From an uncultured Cytophagales bacterium (GTDB taxonomy: Bacteria > Bacteroidota > Bacteroidia > Cytophagales > Cyclobacteriaceae), in assembly GCA_913057175.1 (NCBI GenBank), contig CAJXNP010000009.1, forward strand, positions 62,001-126,000: a stretch of 64,000 bases of DNA, given 5' to 3'. Of this stretch, positions 53,516 to 62,273 are shown piece by piece (position 1 is the stretch's first letter; each line of letters begins with the position of its first letter). Position numbers and translations under genes: made by a program. Below the pieces are notes generated by a model that was not told the DNA's origin, did not search any database, and saw only the letters and a program-made list of their open reading frames with translations.

Positions 53516-54343
53516 CTAATTGGTTTTGATCTTGCCCGAGCCGGAAGTATTCACATTTGTTCTTGCAGTTGTTCCTTTCAGATAGATATTTCCTGATCCG
53601 GAACTATTTCCGCTTAATTCATCACGGACTGAAACATGTACATTTCCTGATCCACTTTTTGAGATGCGGCAAATTTCACTTTGTACGTTTCCCAGATCCA
53701 AATTTCCGGAACCACTCATTACAATACTCTGATGATTGACCCGACCTCCATATACTTCCAGTCCTCCGGAGCCCGAATTCTGCACATCCAGTACATCTGC
53801 TGTAATTTCATCGATGTCCATGTTGCCGGAACCGCTGTTACTGATTTTTAGGTTGTCTTCTGTATTTGCTGACGACCTTATCTTGCAATCTCCTGAACCA
53901 CTGTTGCTAATAACCAGATCATCATTTGAGTGGATGGCCTTTTCACAAATCAGGTTCCCGGAGCCGCTTGATGCTACTCTCACATCATTTCCTTCGATGG
54001 TGGTTTGTACCCGGACATTTCCTGATCCCGAACTTTCGACTGCTTCCAACTTCCGAACCGTTATGTAAATATTCACATCTTTGAAGGTATAATTCTTCCA
54101 CCAGTTGTCTTCCATATAAATATGTAGGGTATTTCCCTTGACTTCGGTTTCAATTTTGTCGATAGGGCCTTCACGGGCTTCAATGCGAATTTTTTCATTG
54201 TTACCAGGCTGAACGAAGATATCAAAGCTTCCGCCAGTTTTAATTCGGTTGAATGAGCCGACATTTCTTTCATCACTGAGCTGCGCAAGTGCCGCGGTGA
54301 GGCAAAATGTCAAAATAAATGAGCAAAGGAATAATCTCTTCAT
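53516..54343 (-). CDS. head GIN domain (DUF2807) protein
   Basis: 275 residues from ATG 54343 with a signal peptide (ILTFCLTAALAQL); an upstream start at 54373 would spoil it. The mature protein is a beta-helix of repeated S-G-S-G-N turns (SSGSGNVRVQ, NSGSGDCKI, MSGSGNLDLGN), the hallmark of the head-GIN domain. Exported to the periplasm or outer membrane; role unknown. Convergent with the acyl-CoA dehydrogenase unit. Confidence 0.9.
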   Translation of the reverse strand: MKRLFLCSFILTFCLTAALAQLSDERNVGSFNRIKTGGSFDIFVQPGNNEKIRIEAREGPIDKIETEVKGNTLHIYMEDNWWKNYTFKDVNIYITVRKLEAVESSGSGNVRVQTTIEGNDVRVASSGSGNLICEKAIHSNDDLVISNSGSGDCKIRSSANTEDNLKISNSGSGNMDIDEITADVLDVQNSGSGGLEVYGGRVNHQSIVMSGSGNLDLGNVQSEICRISKSGSGNVHVSVRDELSGNSSGSGNIYLKGTTARTNVNTSGSGKIKTN

Positions 54344-54551
54344 AATAGTGATATTAAGTGGATAATTGATCATACAAATACTTTAGATGACTATGTGTCA
54401 ATAAGTATTCCCTAAACGTAAAAATCTATTAATCAAAGTGTTATGAAAGATATGGAATTAAGCTGTATCCGAAAATGACCATGTAGGTGTTCATAAATGG
54501 TCAATTAAAATAAAACTTTCATGAATGAGGGAATTCACCCACAGGCATGAA

Positions 54552-54582
54552 AGTCGTCTGACCACTTAGAGTGGCCGGACGA
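54552..54582. repeat. hairpin related to the 53.47 kb terminator
   Basis: GTCGTCTGACCA pairs with TGGCCGGACGAC with G-T pairs. Same GTCGTC-GACC core as 53474-53506, so the two may be copies of one intergenic element. Confidence 0.55.
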
Positions 54583-54594
54583 CCAAACTTTCAG

Positions 54595-54627
54595 AAAAAA
54601 AGCCAACCCTTTTGGCCGGCTTTTTTT
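54595..54627 (-). terminator. terminator of the 101-residue lipoprotein gene
   Basis: AAAAAAAGCC (54595-54604) with GGCTTTTTTT (54618-54627), usable in either direction; on the minus strand it follows the gene at 54678-54983. Confidence 0.7.
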
Positions 54628-54677
54628 GATTTGTATGGAGATAGGATAATTTTTCTTCTATTGAAACAACTTCGGGT

Positions 54678-54983
54678 TTATTTTAACATTATCACCTCAG
54701 AGCCTGGTTTCAACTTTTGGATATTGCATATTTCATATTCATTTCTCTTTGGTAATCTGGATGTAGCAGCAGGTTTAAATTGTCTTACTTCTTTTGCGGA
54801 ATCGACTATTGAAATTCCCTTGTTCATGTCTGGTTTAATTGTAATCATAATGCCAGATTCTAATATGTTATTGGGGGTTGCTAAAACTTTCCGTTGAACT
54901 TTAGTGTTCAATTTTTCATTGCAATTCATACTGAGAATGAAAATTGTAACTGATATAAGTACAAGCCCGAACTTTCTTCTCAT
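54678..54983 (-). CDS. small hypothetical lipoprotein
   Basis: 101 residues; lipobox LSMNC (Cys21). The mature part is basic and mixed (QRKVLATPNNILESGIMITI; KPGSEVIMLK) without a recognised domain. A terminator follows. Probably exported; unknown. Confidence 0.55.
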   Translation of the reverse strand: MRRKFGLVLISVTIFILSMNCNEKLNTKVQRKVLATPNNILESGIMITIKPDMNKGISIVDSAKEVRQFKPAATSRLPKRNEYEICNIQKLKPGSEVIMLK

Positions 54984-55344
54984 TCAATGATTGTTTTTAT
55001 ATTTCATGTTTGAACGCTGTGGCTGAAAATGGAATAGCATTATTATCTAATCAAGACAGATTATACTCTTGTCATTAATAATGAATATCCAATTGACAAC
55101 TTTAATTCCCGAATACTGTTGTGCTAAATTCGCAGGATTAAAAAACAATCTCAATACCTAAAAAGAGGTATTTTTAAGGTCTTCGAACATGAGATCTGGG
55201 AAAATAATTGATTTAAACGAAATCAAGTGTTTCTCGCCCAGCTATTGAAATGCTTAATTCCCTTCATTTTTTGTTTGTATATTAACCATTTAATTATTAA
55301 AATAATCCTATATTTTTTAACCGTTGTAAACAACATTTTTAATC
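54984..55344. other. 361-nt spacer
   Basis: AT-rich region between divergent genes; it must contain the promoters of the minus-strand lipoprotein and the plus-strand hydrolase, but none could be assigned, and no other gene or repeat was seen. Confidence 0.45.
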
Positions 55345-56193
55345 ATGACTTTGAAATTATCTACCGGTGAGGATATTTTTTACAAAAAATCCGGAGAGGG
55401 AAAGACACTTTTACTCTGTGTTCCGGGCGGACCTGGATTTTCACACATCTATCTGGATGCATTTCACCATCATGTTCCAACAGAACATTTTACGGTAGTT
55501 ACCTACGATCCTACTGCCACAGGAAACAGCAATGGAAGGGCTTTCTACCAGGAATTAAATGGCTATGTGGAGGAGCTATCCGAAATAGTAGAAAACCTGG
55601 GATTTGAGCATTTTTATTTGCTGGGTCATTCGAGTGGCAATTGCATTATTATTGATTATGTATTGAATAATCATCAAAAACCAATGGGAGTAGTCTTTCT
55701 AAACCCATTTATCAACGGAAAGGAAGTGCTGGCGAACATCAATCAACTTGCCGGGAAATTGTCCATAGAATTTCATAAGAAGAGAAACGGTATTCTGGAA
55801 AGCCAGGATTTTAATTCTTATGTGGCATTGCTGTCGGAGTTTTGGATTCCAAGACACTTTTGTCGGGTGAATCCCTGGCCGGAGGAATTGGTAAGTGGAA
55901 TTTCAAGCCTGTCGGGGGAAGTGGTTAACCACTATATCGGGGCTGATCCGCTGAATTTTTCCGGAAAGATGTTGGAATGGGACCGAAAAGGAGAAATTGA
56001 AAAATTGGATGTGTCATGCCTGATCATTGGTGGAAAACATGACTATATGCCAAAGGAACATATAGATTGGATGCACGAAAAGCTACAGAACAGCCAGGTA
56101 TTTATTTTTGATCAAGCCAGTCATACGCCCTGGATGGAAGATCCGGAGGCCGTATTCAGTAAGATCGTCGGTTTTTTAAAAAGTGGCTTATGA
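55345..56193 (+). CDS. alpha/beta hydrolase (prolyl aminopeptidase-like)
   Basis: 282 residues. Oxyanion region VPGGPGFSHIYLDAF, nucleophile elbow LLGHSSGNCIIIDYVL (Ser in GHSSG), late acid/base in VSCLIIGGKHDYMPKEHIDW and FDQASHTPWMEDPEAVFSKI. The HGGPG-type motif and order resemble proline iminopeptidases and C-C hydrolases. No signal peptide, so cytoplasmic. Its stop overlaps the LuxR-type gene's start (ATGA), so the regulator may control or sense its product. Confidence 0.82.
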   Translation: MTLKLSTGEDIFYKKSGEGKTLLLCVPGGPGFSHIYLDAFHHHVPTEHFTVVTYDPTATGNSNGRAFYQELNGYVEELSEIVENLGFEHFYLLGHSSGNCIIIDYVLNNHQKPMGVVFLNPFINGKEVLANINQLAGKLSIEFHKKRNGILESQDFNSYVALLSEFWIPRHFCRVNPWPEELVSGISSLSGEVVNHYIGADPLNFSGKMLEWDRKGEIEKLDVSCLIIGGKHDYMPKEHIDWMHEKLQNSQVFIFDQASHTPWMEDPEAVFSKIVGFLKSGL

Positions 56194-56927
56194 AACTGAA
56201 TGAATTTAACGAGCAGTTAAAGTCCATGTATTTGAAATTTGGCTGCAGTTCTGAATCCCTTGATATCGATCTGGCACAATTTGACATATTGACCAGGATA
56301 TATCCGAACGATGCCTTTTATGTAATTGATTGTAAAAGGGCAATCATTTACAAGTTATCGGATAATATCAATCTACTGGATGTGGATAAAAAGGAAAGAA
56401 TCATGGATTTTAAGCCTCTTATGAGCCTGGTTCATGACAAACAATTTGATAAATTTTGTGCTTTCACCGAAAGGTGTGTGGGAATGGGGTCCAGACAATT
56501 CTTTTTAACGCCGTTTAAGGATGAAGTAAAATCCATTTATAAAACCAGTAGGGGCCATACCGTTCTTAAGACTGTATCAGTCATTGCCGTCGACAAAAAT
56601 GGCAATCCTGACTATACCCTCGGACGATTGACAGATATCACTGATGTGACTGAATTGGCAGGAATGAGCTATAAATTTTTTGGGCCAAGCCAGAAGAAAA
56701 TGTATTCCTTTTTCAATGGGTTGGAGAAATTCGACAAAATTCTTGGCGAAAGGGAGCTTGAAATATTAAACTATGTGGGTAAAGGCTATTCAAGCAAATC
56801 CATTTCCGACGTGCTGTTTATCAGCGAGCACACGGTCAGGACGCACAGGAAGAATATTGTGAAGAAGCTGGATGCACACGGTTCCATTGATGCTTATAAC
56901 AAGGCGAAGGATATGGGGTTGATGTAA
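56190..56927 (+). CDS. PAS-like sensor with LuxR-type DNA-binding domain
   Basis: 245 residues. N-terminal sensor region (about 20-160) with a PAS-like feel (YVIDCKRAIIYKLSDNINLL; YTLGRLTDITDVTE), then a LuxR/GerE helix-turn-helix (EILNYVGKGYSSKSISDVLF then ISEHTVRTHRKNIVKKL, about 190-225). A cytoplasmic one-component regulator. Coupled to the alpha/beta hydrolase by a 4-nt overlap. Confidence 0.82.
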   Translation: MKLNEFNEQLKSMYLKFGCSSESLDIDLAQFDILTRIYPNDAFYVIDCKRAIIYKLSDNINLLDVDKKERIMDFKPLMSLVHDKQFDKFCAFTERCVGMGSRQFFLTPFKDEVKSIYKTSRGHTVLKTVSVIAVDKNGNPDYTLGRLTDITDVTELAGMSYKFFGPSQKKMYSFFNGLEKFDKILGERELEILNYVGKGYSSKSISDVLFISEHTVRTHRKNIVKKLDAHGSIDAYNKAKDMGLM

Positions 56928-56953
56928 TTAATAACTTAAATCGTAACGATATT

Positions 56954-56986
56954 AAAAAATAGCCACCTGAACCAGGTGGCTATTTG
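56954..56986. terminator. bidirectional terminator
   Basis: AATAGCCACCTG (56958-56969) pairs with CAGGTGGCTATT (56973-56984), loop AAC, with A run before and T run after. It serves the LuxR-type and GH3 genes, which converge here. Confidence 0.85.
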
Positions 56987-57022
56987 CGCACTAACTATTC
57001 CACTTTATTACCTTACATAGAT

Positions 57023-59377
57023 CTATTGTGGAGTAAATATTTTGTTAACTGTCTCTACATTCAAACCATCTTTTAAGTCAAATGTTTTACTTTCTTTTAT
57101 ATCCAGAGATGATGCTGCGATATGAACAGTGTATGCTCCTGCTTCCACAATCCAGGTGGCTATTTCCTCATCAAAAGATGCCAGGTCTCTGGGCAGTAAA
57201 GTAAAACTCAAGGTTTGCGATTCACCGGGATCAAGAGTTTTTGTTTTGACAAATGCCCTTAGTTCCATTTTTGGTTTTTCCAGCTTTCCTTCGGGAGCAC
57301 TAACATAAAGCTGAACTACTTCCTTACCAGCTACATCGCCAGTATTGGTTATGTCAATGCTTACTTCCAATTGCTCGCTAATTTCTTCTTCTGAGCTTGC
57401 GGTAAGATTGGAATAATCAAAAGTCGTATAGGATAGGCCATAGCCAAATTCATAGGCTACTGGTTTGTCATTAGTCAGAAAATCTCGGTATCCAACATAA
57501 ATTCCTTCTTCGTATCTCACTTCTTCCGGATTATCAGCCGGTGTGCCAGGAAAATTATCAACAGAAGCTACATCTTCATACTTTACAGGAAATGTCGACG
57601 TCAGCTTTCCGGATGGATTAACTTTTCCTGTCAAAACATCGGCGATGGCATGTCCTGTTTCCTGACCGGGTTGCCAGGCAAGCAATATACCATCCACCTG
57701 GTCTCTCCAGCCAGCAACCTCTATTTCACTGCCAATATTCAATACAACAAATACCTTTTTGCCATTTCTATGATAGATATCAGATACCTTTTTGATCAGC
57801 TCTTTCTCGGTATTGTGCAAGTAAAAATCTTCCACTTTAACATCAGCAGTCTCACCAGAGTTCCTTCCTATTGTAATCAGGGCAACATCGGATCCTGTAA
57901 GACTTTTTCGAACCAATGCATCGGTCACCTTCATTTCCGGGAGAGGTGGCTGAGGTTCAAACCAGTTTCTTCTTGGTGGTCGTTCAGCTTTAGTTTTTAC
58001 GATATAAGCTTCATATGTTTCCCTCAATTCATTGTTAAAGGTAAAGCTGGCATCTTCCAATCCCTTAACAAGAGAAACACTATAAGCTTCATTCACATCA
58101 CCACTTCCGGTTCCTCCAGTAATAATTTCATAAGATGTAAATCCAAATGCTGCCACATTTTTCACCTTGTCATTCAATGGCAATACCTCGTTGTCATTTT
58201 TTAGTAGTACCATTCCTTCCGTAGCGGCTTTCCGGGCAATCTCTGCATTGGCCTTTAAATCGGGTTGATCCGAATGATTATAATCATTAAATGTTTTGGT
58301 TTGCAGCACGTACCTTAGTATCCTGGTCAGATTCAGGTCAATTTCTTCCTCCGTTAATTCTCCGTTTTCAAGAGCTGAAGTAATCTGTTCCCGCTGATCC
58401 GGTCTTCCTGGCATTAAAAGGTCGTTACCGGCTTTTAATTGTGCGGTGGCATTCCTTCCAGCCAGCCAATCGGTCATAACCAATCCTTCAAATCCCCAGT
58501 CTTCTCTTAAGACTCTTGTTAACAGATCGTGACTTTCAGAGGTATATTCTCCATTCACCTTGTTATAGGATGACATAACTGTCCAGGGTTGCGATTCCTT
58601 GACAGCTATTTCAAAGGGACGGAGATAGATCTCTCTCAACGCCCTGTTACTGACAATGGTGTTTATGGTATAGCGATTGGCTTCCTGGTTGTTGGCAACA
58701 AAGTGCTTAATAGAGGTTCCTACTCCCTGAGATTCGACACCATTAACCATGGCGGCTGCCATCTTACCCGTCACGAGCGGATCTTCCGAATAATATTCGA
58801 AATTTCGACCTCCAAGTGGATTTCGATGAATGTTCATTCCAGGAGCTAATAAGACATCTACACCATATTCCAGAACTTCATGTCCCATGGCTTTTCCTAC
58901 ACTTTCCAACAATTCGACATCCCAACTGGAAGCAAGTAGCCGGGCCACTGGAAAAGCTGTGCAATAAAAGGTTTGTGAACTGTCAGCTTCCCGCTGTGGC
59001 TGGATCCTCAGTCCTGCAGGACCATCAGCCAGAATTGTGGCAGGTATTCCCATTCTATCAATAGGGAAGGTGGTACCAGCTGCACCTGGAACGATCAGGT
59101 ATGAATCCCCAATGAATTCCATAGGAGGCAATCCCCCAAAAGATTCAGGAATATGCATGCCTGTCCCAGTTACCAAATTAATTTTTTCCTCTATAACGAG
59201 TTGATCAATTATACTCTGAACTCTTTCATCAATGGTCAGATCAGGATTCTCATATTGATCCATTTTACCATTTTGATTGAGGTCATTATATGTTGTGTTC
59301 TGAGTAGAACAACTAATCAGGGTAATTAATAAAATACTAATGCCTATTTTATTAATTTGAGATTCAAGATTTAACAT
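57023..59377 (-). CDS. glycoside hydrolase family 3 beta-glucosidase, lipoprotein
   Basis: 784 residues from ATG 59377 (a start at 59422 would remove the clean signal). Lipobox ITLISC (Cys23); periplasmic or surface. GH3 domain 1 with LADGPAGLRIQPQ, GRNFEYYSEDPLVTGKMAAA and GVGTSIKHFVANNQE, nucleophile Asp303 in VMTDWLAGRN; then the C-terminal GH3 domain (VALITIGRNSGE; VVLNIGSEIEVAGW) and an FnIII-like tail (GKEVVQLYVSAPEGKLEKPK). Probably removes terminal glucose or xylose from beta-glycans. Divergent from a Nudix-like regulator, sharing twin operators. Confidence 0.93.
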   Translation of the reverse strand: MLNLESQINKIGISILLITLISCSTQNTTYNDLNQNGKMDQYENPDLTIDERVQSIIDQLVIEEKINLVTGTGMHIPESFGGLPPMEFIGDSYLIVPGAAGTTFPIDRMGIPATILADGPAGLRIQPQREADSSQTFYCTAFPVARLLASSWDVELLESVGKAMGHEVLEYGVDVLLAPGMNIHRNPLGGRNFEYYSEDPLVTGKMAAAMVNGVESQGVGTSIKHFVANNQEANRYTINTIVSNRALREIYLRPFEIAVKESQPWTVMSSYNKVNGEYTSESHDLLTRVLREDWGFEGLVMTDWLAGRNATAQLKAGNDLLMPGRPDQREQITSALENGELTEEEIDLNLTRILRYVLQTKTFNDYNHSDQPDLKANAEIARKAATEGMVLLKNDNEVLPLNDKVKNVAAFGFTSYEIITGGTGSGDVNEAYSVSLVKGLEDASFTFNNELRETYEAYIVKTKAERPPRRNWFEPQPPLPEMKVTDALVRKSLTGSDVALITIGRNSGETADVKVEDFYLHNTEKELIKKVSDIYHRNGKKVFVVLNIGSEIEVAGWRDQVDGILLAWQPGQETGHAIADVLTGKVNPSGKLTSTFPVKYEDVASVDNFPGTPADNPEEVRYEEGIYVGYRDFLTNDKPVAYEFGYGLSYTTFDYSNLTASSEEEISEQLEVSIDITNTGDVAGKEVVQLYVSAPEGKLEKPKMELRAFVKTKTLDPGESQTLSFTLLPRDLASFDEEIATWIVEAGAYTVHIAASSLDIKESKTFDLKDGLNVETVNKIFTPQ

Positions 59378-59384
59378 AGTATCA

Positions 59385-59403
59385 TTGTGTCTGTTTACCA
59401 CAA
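59385..59403. promoter_or_regulatory. operator 1 of the GH3/Nudix-regulator region
   Basis: TTGTG-N9-CACAA. The related site at 59422-59440 is 37 nt away centre to centre. It overlaps the minus-strand -7 element at 59401. Confidence 0.6.
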
Positions 59404-59408
59404 AGATA
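59401..59408 (-). promoter_or_regulatory. -7 element for the GH3 gene
   Basis: On the minus strand this reads TATCTTTG, exact TAnnTTTG, overlapping the edge of operator 1. Confidence 0.6.
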
Positions 59409-59421
59409 ATTAATTCTTTCA

Positions 59422-59440
59422 TTGTGTCAATTGTTCACAA
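59422..59440. promoter_or_regulatory. operator 2 of the GH3/Nudix-regulator region
   Basis: TTGTG-N9-CACAA, also preceded by CA and followed by AGG as operator 1 is preceded by CA and followed by AG. It ends 13 nt before the regulator's ATG at 59454, which suggests autoregulation. Confidence 0.6.
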
Positions 59441-59453
59441 AGGAATTTGATTT

Positions 59454-60218
59454 ATGAATAAATTCTTAAAAAGCTTTCAAATGGGAGAGGAGAATTACCT
59501 TCCTCACGTATCAATAGATTGTGTGATATTTGGCTTGACAGATAACTCCCTGAATGCATTGTTGTTGAAGGTAACAGGTACAGAGAGCTGGGTATTGCCT
59601 GGAGGGTACGTTGAAAAGGATGAATCCATCGAGGATGCGGCCTTGCATGTTCTAAAATCCAGAACTGGATTAACCGATATCTACCTGAAGCAATTTATGA
59701 CAACAGGGAATTCCGAACGGTCCTTCCCGGATGATGTAAGAAGAATTTGTGAAAGCCTGGGTATTGAATGGACTGAAGGGCATTGGGCCAATAAACGATT
59801 TATCTCTATTTGCTATTATGCCCTGATAGACGTCAACAAATTTAAACCAACTGGAGGTGAGCTGGAACAGGAGTATCAATGGGTGGATATTCACAACTTA
59901 CCTCAAATGTTGATGGATCATGATAATATTTTGAGAAAAGGCTATGAAGCATTAAAGGAAAATCTCGGAAATCATCCAATAGGTATTAATCTCCTTCCTG
60001 ATAAATTTACGATGCCCGAATTACAGAAAATGTACGAAATCATCCTTGATAAGACTTTGGAAAGAAGCCATTTTCAAAAAAAAATGCTTCGGTTTGACAT
60101 TTTCCGAAGGTTGGAAGAAAGGAGGGAAGGAGTGCCTCATAAAAGGCCTTTTTTATACCGGTTTGATGAAAACAAATATCAGAACGAATTGAAAAAAGGA
60201 GCTCGATTTGATGTCTGA
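59454..60218 (+). CDS. Nudix-like transcriptional regulator (NrtR/AraR type)
   Basis: 254 residues: N-terminal Nudix fold (SIDCVIFGLTDNSLNALLLK; WVLPGGYVEKDESIEDAALH) and C-terminal winged helix (FTMPELQKMYEIILDKTLER then HFQKKMLRFDIFRRLEERRE). The Nudix box is degenerate: where R-E-x-x-E-E is expected, HVLKSRTGL stands, so hydrolysis is unlikely and the domain is probably a ligand sensor, as in sugar-responsive members. Divergent from the GH3 gene with twin operators between them; most likely its repressor. Confidence 0.87.
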   Translation: MNKFLKSFQMGEENYLPHVSIDCVIFGLTDNSLNALLLKVTGTESWVLPGGYVEKDESIEDAALHVLKSRTGLTDIYLKQFMTTGNSERSFPDDVRRICESLGIEWTEGHWANKRFISICYYALIDVNKFKPTGGELEQEYQWVDIHNLPQMLMDHDNILRKGYEALKENLGNHPIGINLLPDKFTMPELQKMYEIILDKTLERSHFQKKMLRFDIFRRLEERREGVPHKRPFLYRFDENKYQNELKKGARFDV

Positions 60219-60395
60219 CTCCTTCATACTTTAGAAATTTTTGGTTATTTTTTATATTATTAGATAAAAGATAATTGGTATCCTTCTTTTTTGAGGGAAA
60301 CCTTAGTTGTTTTCTTAAACTCTGAATGATCAACCATAATTTAATTATTCCTTTTATTTGTTTCACTCATTTTTAATCAAACCCGACCTTTAACT

Positions 60396-61565
60396 ATGAA
60401 TAAACAAATCATTTCTGATAAGGACGAAATAAAGCGACTTAAAAGAGAGCTCGAAAAAGTTAATCAAAAGCTGAAAATTAAAGAATCATTTTTTGAAAGC
60501 ATCACTGAGAACACTTTAGCCGGCTATTGGATATGGCACATTAAAGAGGACAAGATGTACCTAAGCCCTAAGTTGAAGTCAACCTTTGGATTTAAGGATG
60601 ATGAGCTCGAAAATTCATCTGAGACAATCAATAAACTTATGCATCCCTCAGATCTGCCGGATGCCTATGCTAAACTGGGAAAACATATTGAAACAAATGG
60701 AGTGTCCCCATATAAGATTGAAGCGAGGTTTTTGCATCGGGATGGATCGATCGTCTGGGTGATTTGTTCCGGAAATATTGTTCAGTGGGATGAAAATGGT
60801 GAGCCATCAGTGGTGATTGGTTGTCATACGGATAATACGGAGCTAAAGAAGGCTGAGAACAATCAGAAATATTTGGATGAACTGGAGCGAAAGAATAGGG
60901 AACTGGAACAGTTTGCTTATATATCATCTCACGATCTTCAGGAGCCCCTTAACACCATAAGAGGCTTTGTTGAATTGATTTCCAGTAAGCTTGAGGACCA
61001 GCAGGATCCTGAGATCCAAAAGTATGTGGAATATATACAGAGTGGGACCCATCGTATGTCCAGCTTAATTAAAAGTTTGTTGGAATATTCAAGGATAGGC
61101 AAACAAGCTGTAATGAAAAAAGTCGATTGCCAATCTGTTGTTAACGAAGTTAAAGATGATCTGAGCTTGTGGATAAAGGATTCGAAAGCTAAAATTACCA
61201 TAGGAAAATTGCCTGGGGTAATGGGGTATGACATGGAAATGAGGATCCTGTTTCAAAACCTGATCAGCAATGCACTGAAATTCCGTCGTGAAGAATCACC
61301 TGTCATTGAAATAAACTCAGAACTGGAAAATGGCCTTTGGAAATTTAGTGTTGCTGACAATGGAATTGGGATTGACACCAGGCATTCGGAAAAGATATTT
61401 AAACTATTTCAACGACTTCACAATCGTGAAGAATACGAAGGTTATGGATTAGGTCTTGCTCAGTGCCATAAAATAGTAACAGAACTTCACAATGGATCGA
61501 TTTGGGTGGAATCCCAACCTGGTAAAGGGAGCACATTTTACTTCACAATTCCCGAAGGAATATGA
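60396..61565 (+). CDS. PAS-domain histidine kinase
   Basis: 389 residues, no signal peptide or membrane span, so cytoplasmic. A short coiled coil (1-30), one PAS/PAC unit (LAGYWIWHIKEDKMYLSPKL; then HRDGSIVWVICSGNIVQWDE), HisKA H-box FAYISSHDLQEPLNTIRGF (near residue 186), and HATPase (NLISNALKFRRE; DNGIGIDTRHSEKIFKLFQR; GYGLGLAQCHKI). No response regulator is adjacent. A stand-alone sensor kinase; the signal is unknown. Confidence 0.93.
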   Translation: MNKQIISDKDEIKRLKRELEKVNQKLKIKESFFESITENTLAGYWIWHIKEDKMYLSPKLKSTFGFKDDELENSSETINKLMHPSDLPDAYAKLGKHIETNGVSPYKIEARFLHRDGSIVWVICSGNIVQWDENGEPSVVIGCHTDNTELKKAENNQKYLDELERKNRELEQFAYISSHDLQEPLNTIRGFVELISSKLEDQQDPEIQKYVEYIQSGTHRMSSLIKSLLEYSRIGKQAVMKKVDCQSVVNEVKDDLSLWIKDSKAKITIGKLPGVMGYDMEMRILFQNLISNALKFRREESPVIEINSELENGLWKFSVADNGIGIDTRHSEKIFKLFQRLHNREEYEGYGLGLAQCHKIVTELHNGSIWVESQPGKGSTFYFTIPEGI

Positions 61566-61579
61566 ATTTAGAACCAAAA

Positions 61580-61607
61580 GAAAAAGGCCTGTTTACCGGC
61601 CTTTTTC
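61580..61607 (+). terminator. terminator after the histidine kinase
   Basis: GAAAAAGGCC (61580-61589) pairs with GGCCTTTTTC (61598-61607), loop TGTTTACC. Confidence 0.8.
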
Positions 61608-61634
61608 TTATATCATCATAAATCCTCATTCACG

Positions 61635-61796
61635 TCATCTTTTCACCAATTGAGCGATTAAGCTAATTACTAATAGCACCAGAAATACAAAGAAAATGAT
61701 CTTTGCAATCGAGGCCGCACCTGCTGCAATACCACCAAAACCAAAAACTGCGGCAATCAGAGCAATAACTAGAAATATAACGGTCCAACGTAACAT
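61635..61796 (-). CDS. DUF1328 (YtjA-like) small membrane protein
   Basis: 53 residues, too short for most length filters. The sequence starts [20 protein letters not shown] and continues [20 protein letters not shown] then [13 protein letters not shown]. Two hydrophobic segments around a Gly/Ala-rich turn and the basic end are the DUF1328/UPF0391 family pattern. An inner-membrane protein, often stress-induced; role unknown. Convergent with the histidine kinase unit. Confidence 0.9.
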   Translation of the reverse strand: MLRWTVIFLVIALIAAVFGFGGIAAGAASIAKIIFFVFLVLLVISLIAQLVKR

Positions 61797-62273
61797 AATT
61801 TTATAGTTTAGGTTATCAATGACTTCTTAAATGATAAAATCCTGCCAAATCCTTTTTTGTGAGTTATTTGCGAGATTTTAAAGTTTTGATGAAAATGATT
61901 GTGGAATTTTTTACCCAAATATGTAGGTATAATTAGGCAAATAAGGCAATGCGGTATGTAAGCTATTAAGGTGTGGTTTTGGTTTAATAAATATATTTAT
62001 TTGCATTAGTTATTCAATAGATCTTGCCTTTTTTATTCGTCATTTTGTTTTCTTTTTTTGCATTTTAGGTGGCTAGGGATTATTTTATCATTTACACATT
62101 GTCAGAGAGGGTATTAGAACTAATATACCTTAGGGAATTTGGTGGAAAATTTATTTACGCGTTCAAGCATAAAGGTGAACTACGGGAATTCTGCCCATTA
62201 ATATTTTGTATAAAAACCATTTGTTTATTACTTTAAATAGATAATAGTAATCAACTGTAAACCAAACAAATAT
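61797..62273. other. 477-nt spacer, no gene
   Basis: AT-rich, between divergent genes. No convincing open frame, no tRNA; promoters for the DUF1328 gene and the DUF4038 gene are expected here but were not fixed. Confidence 0.45.
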
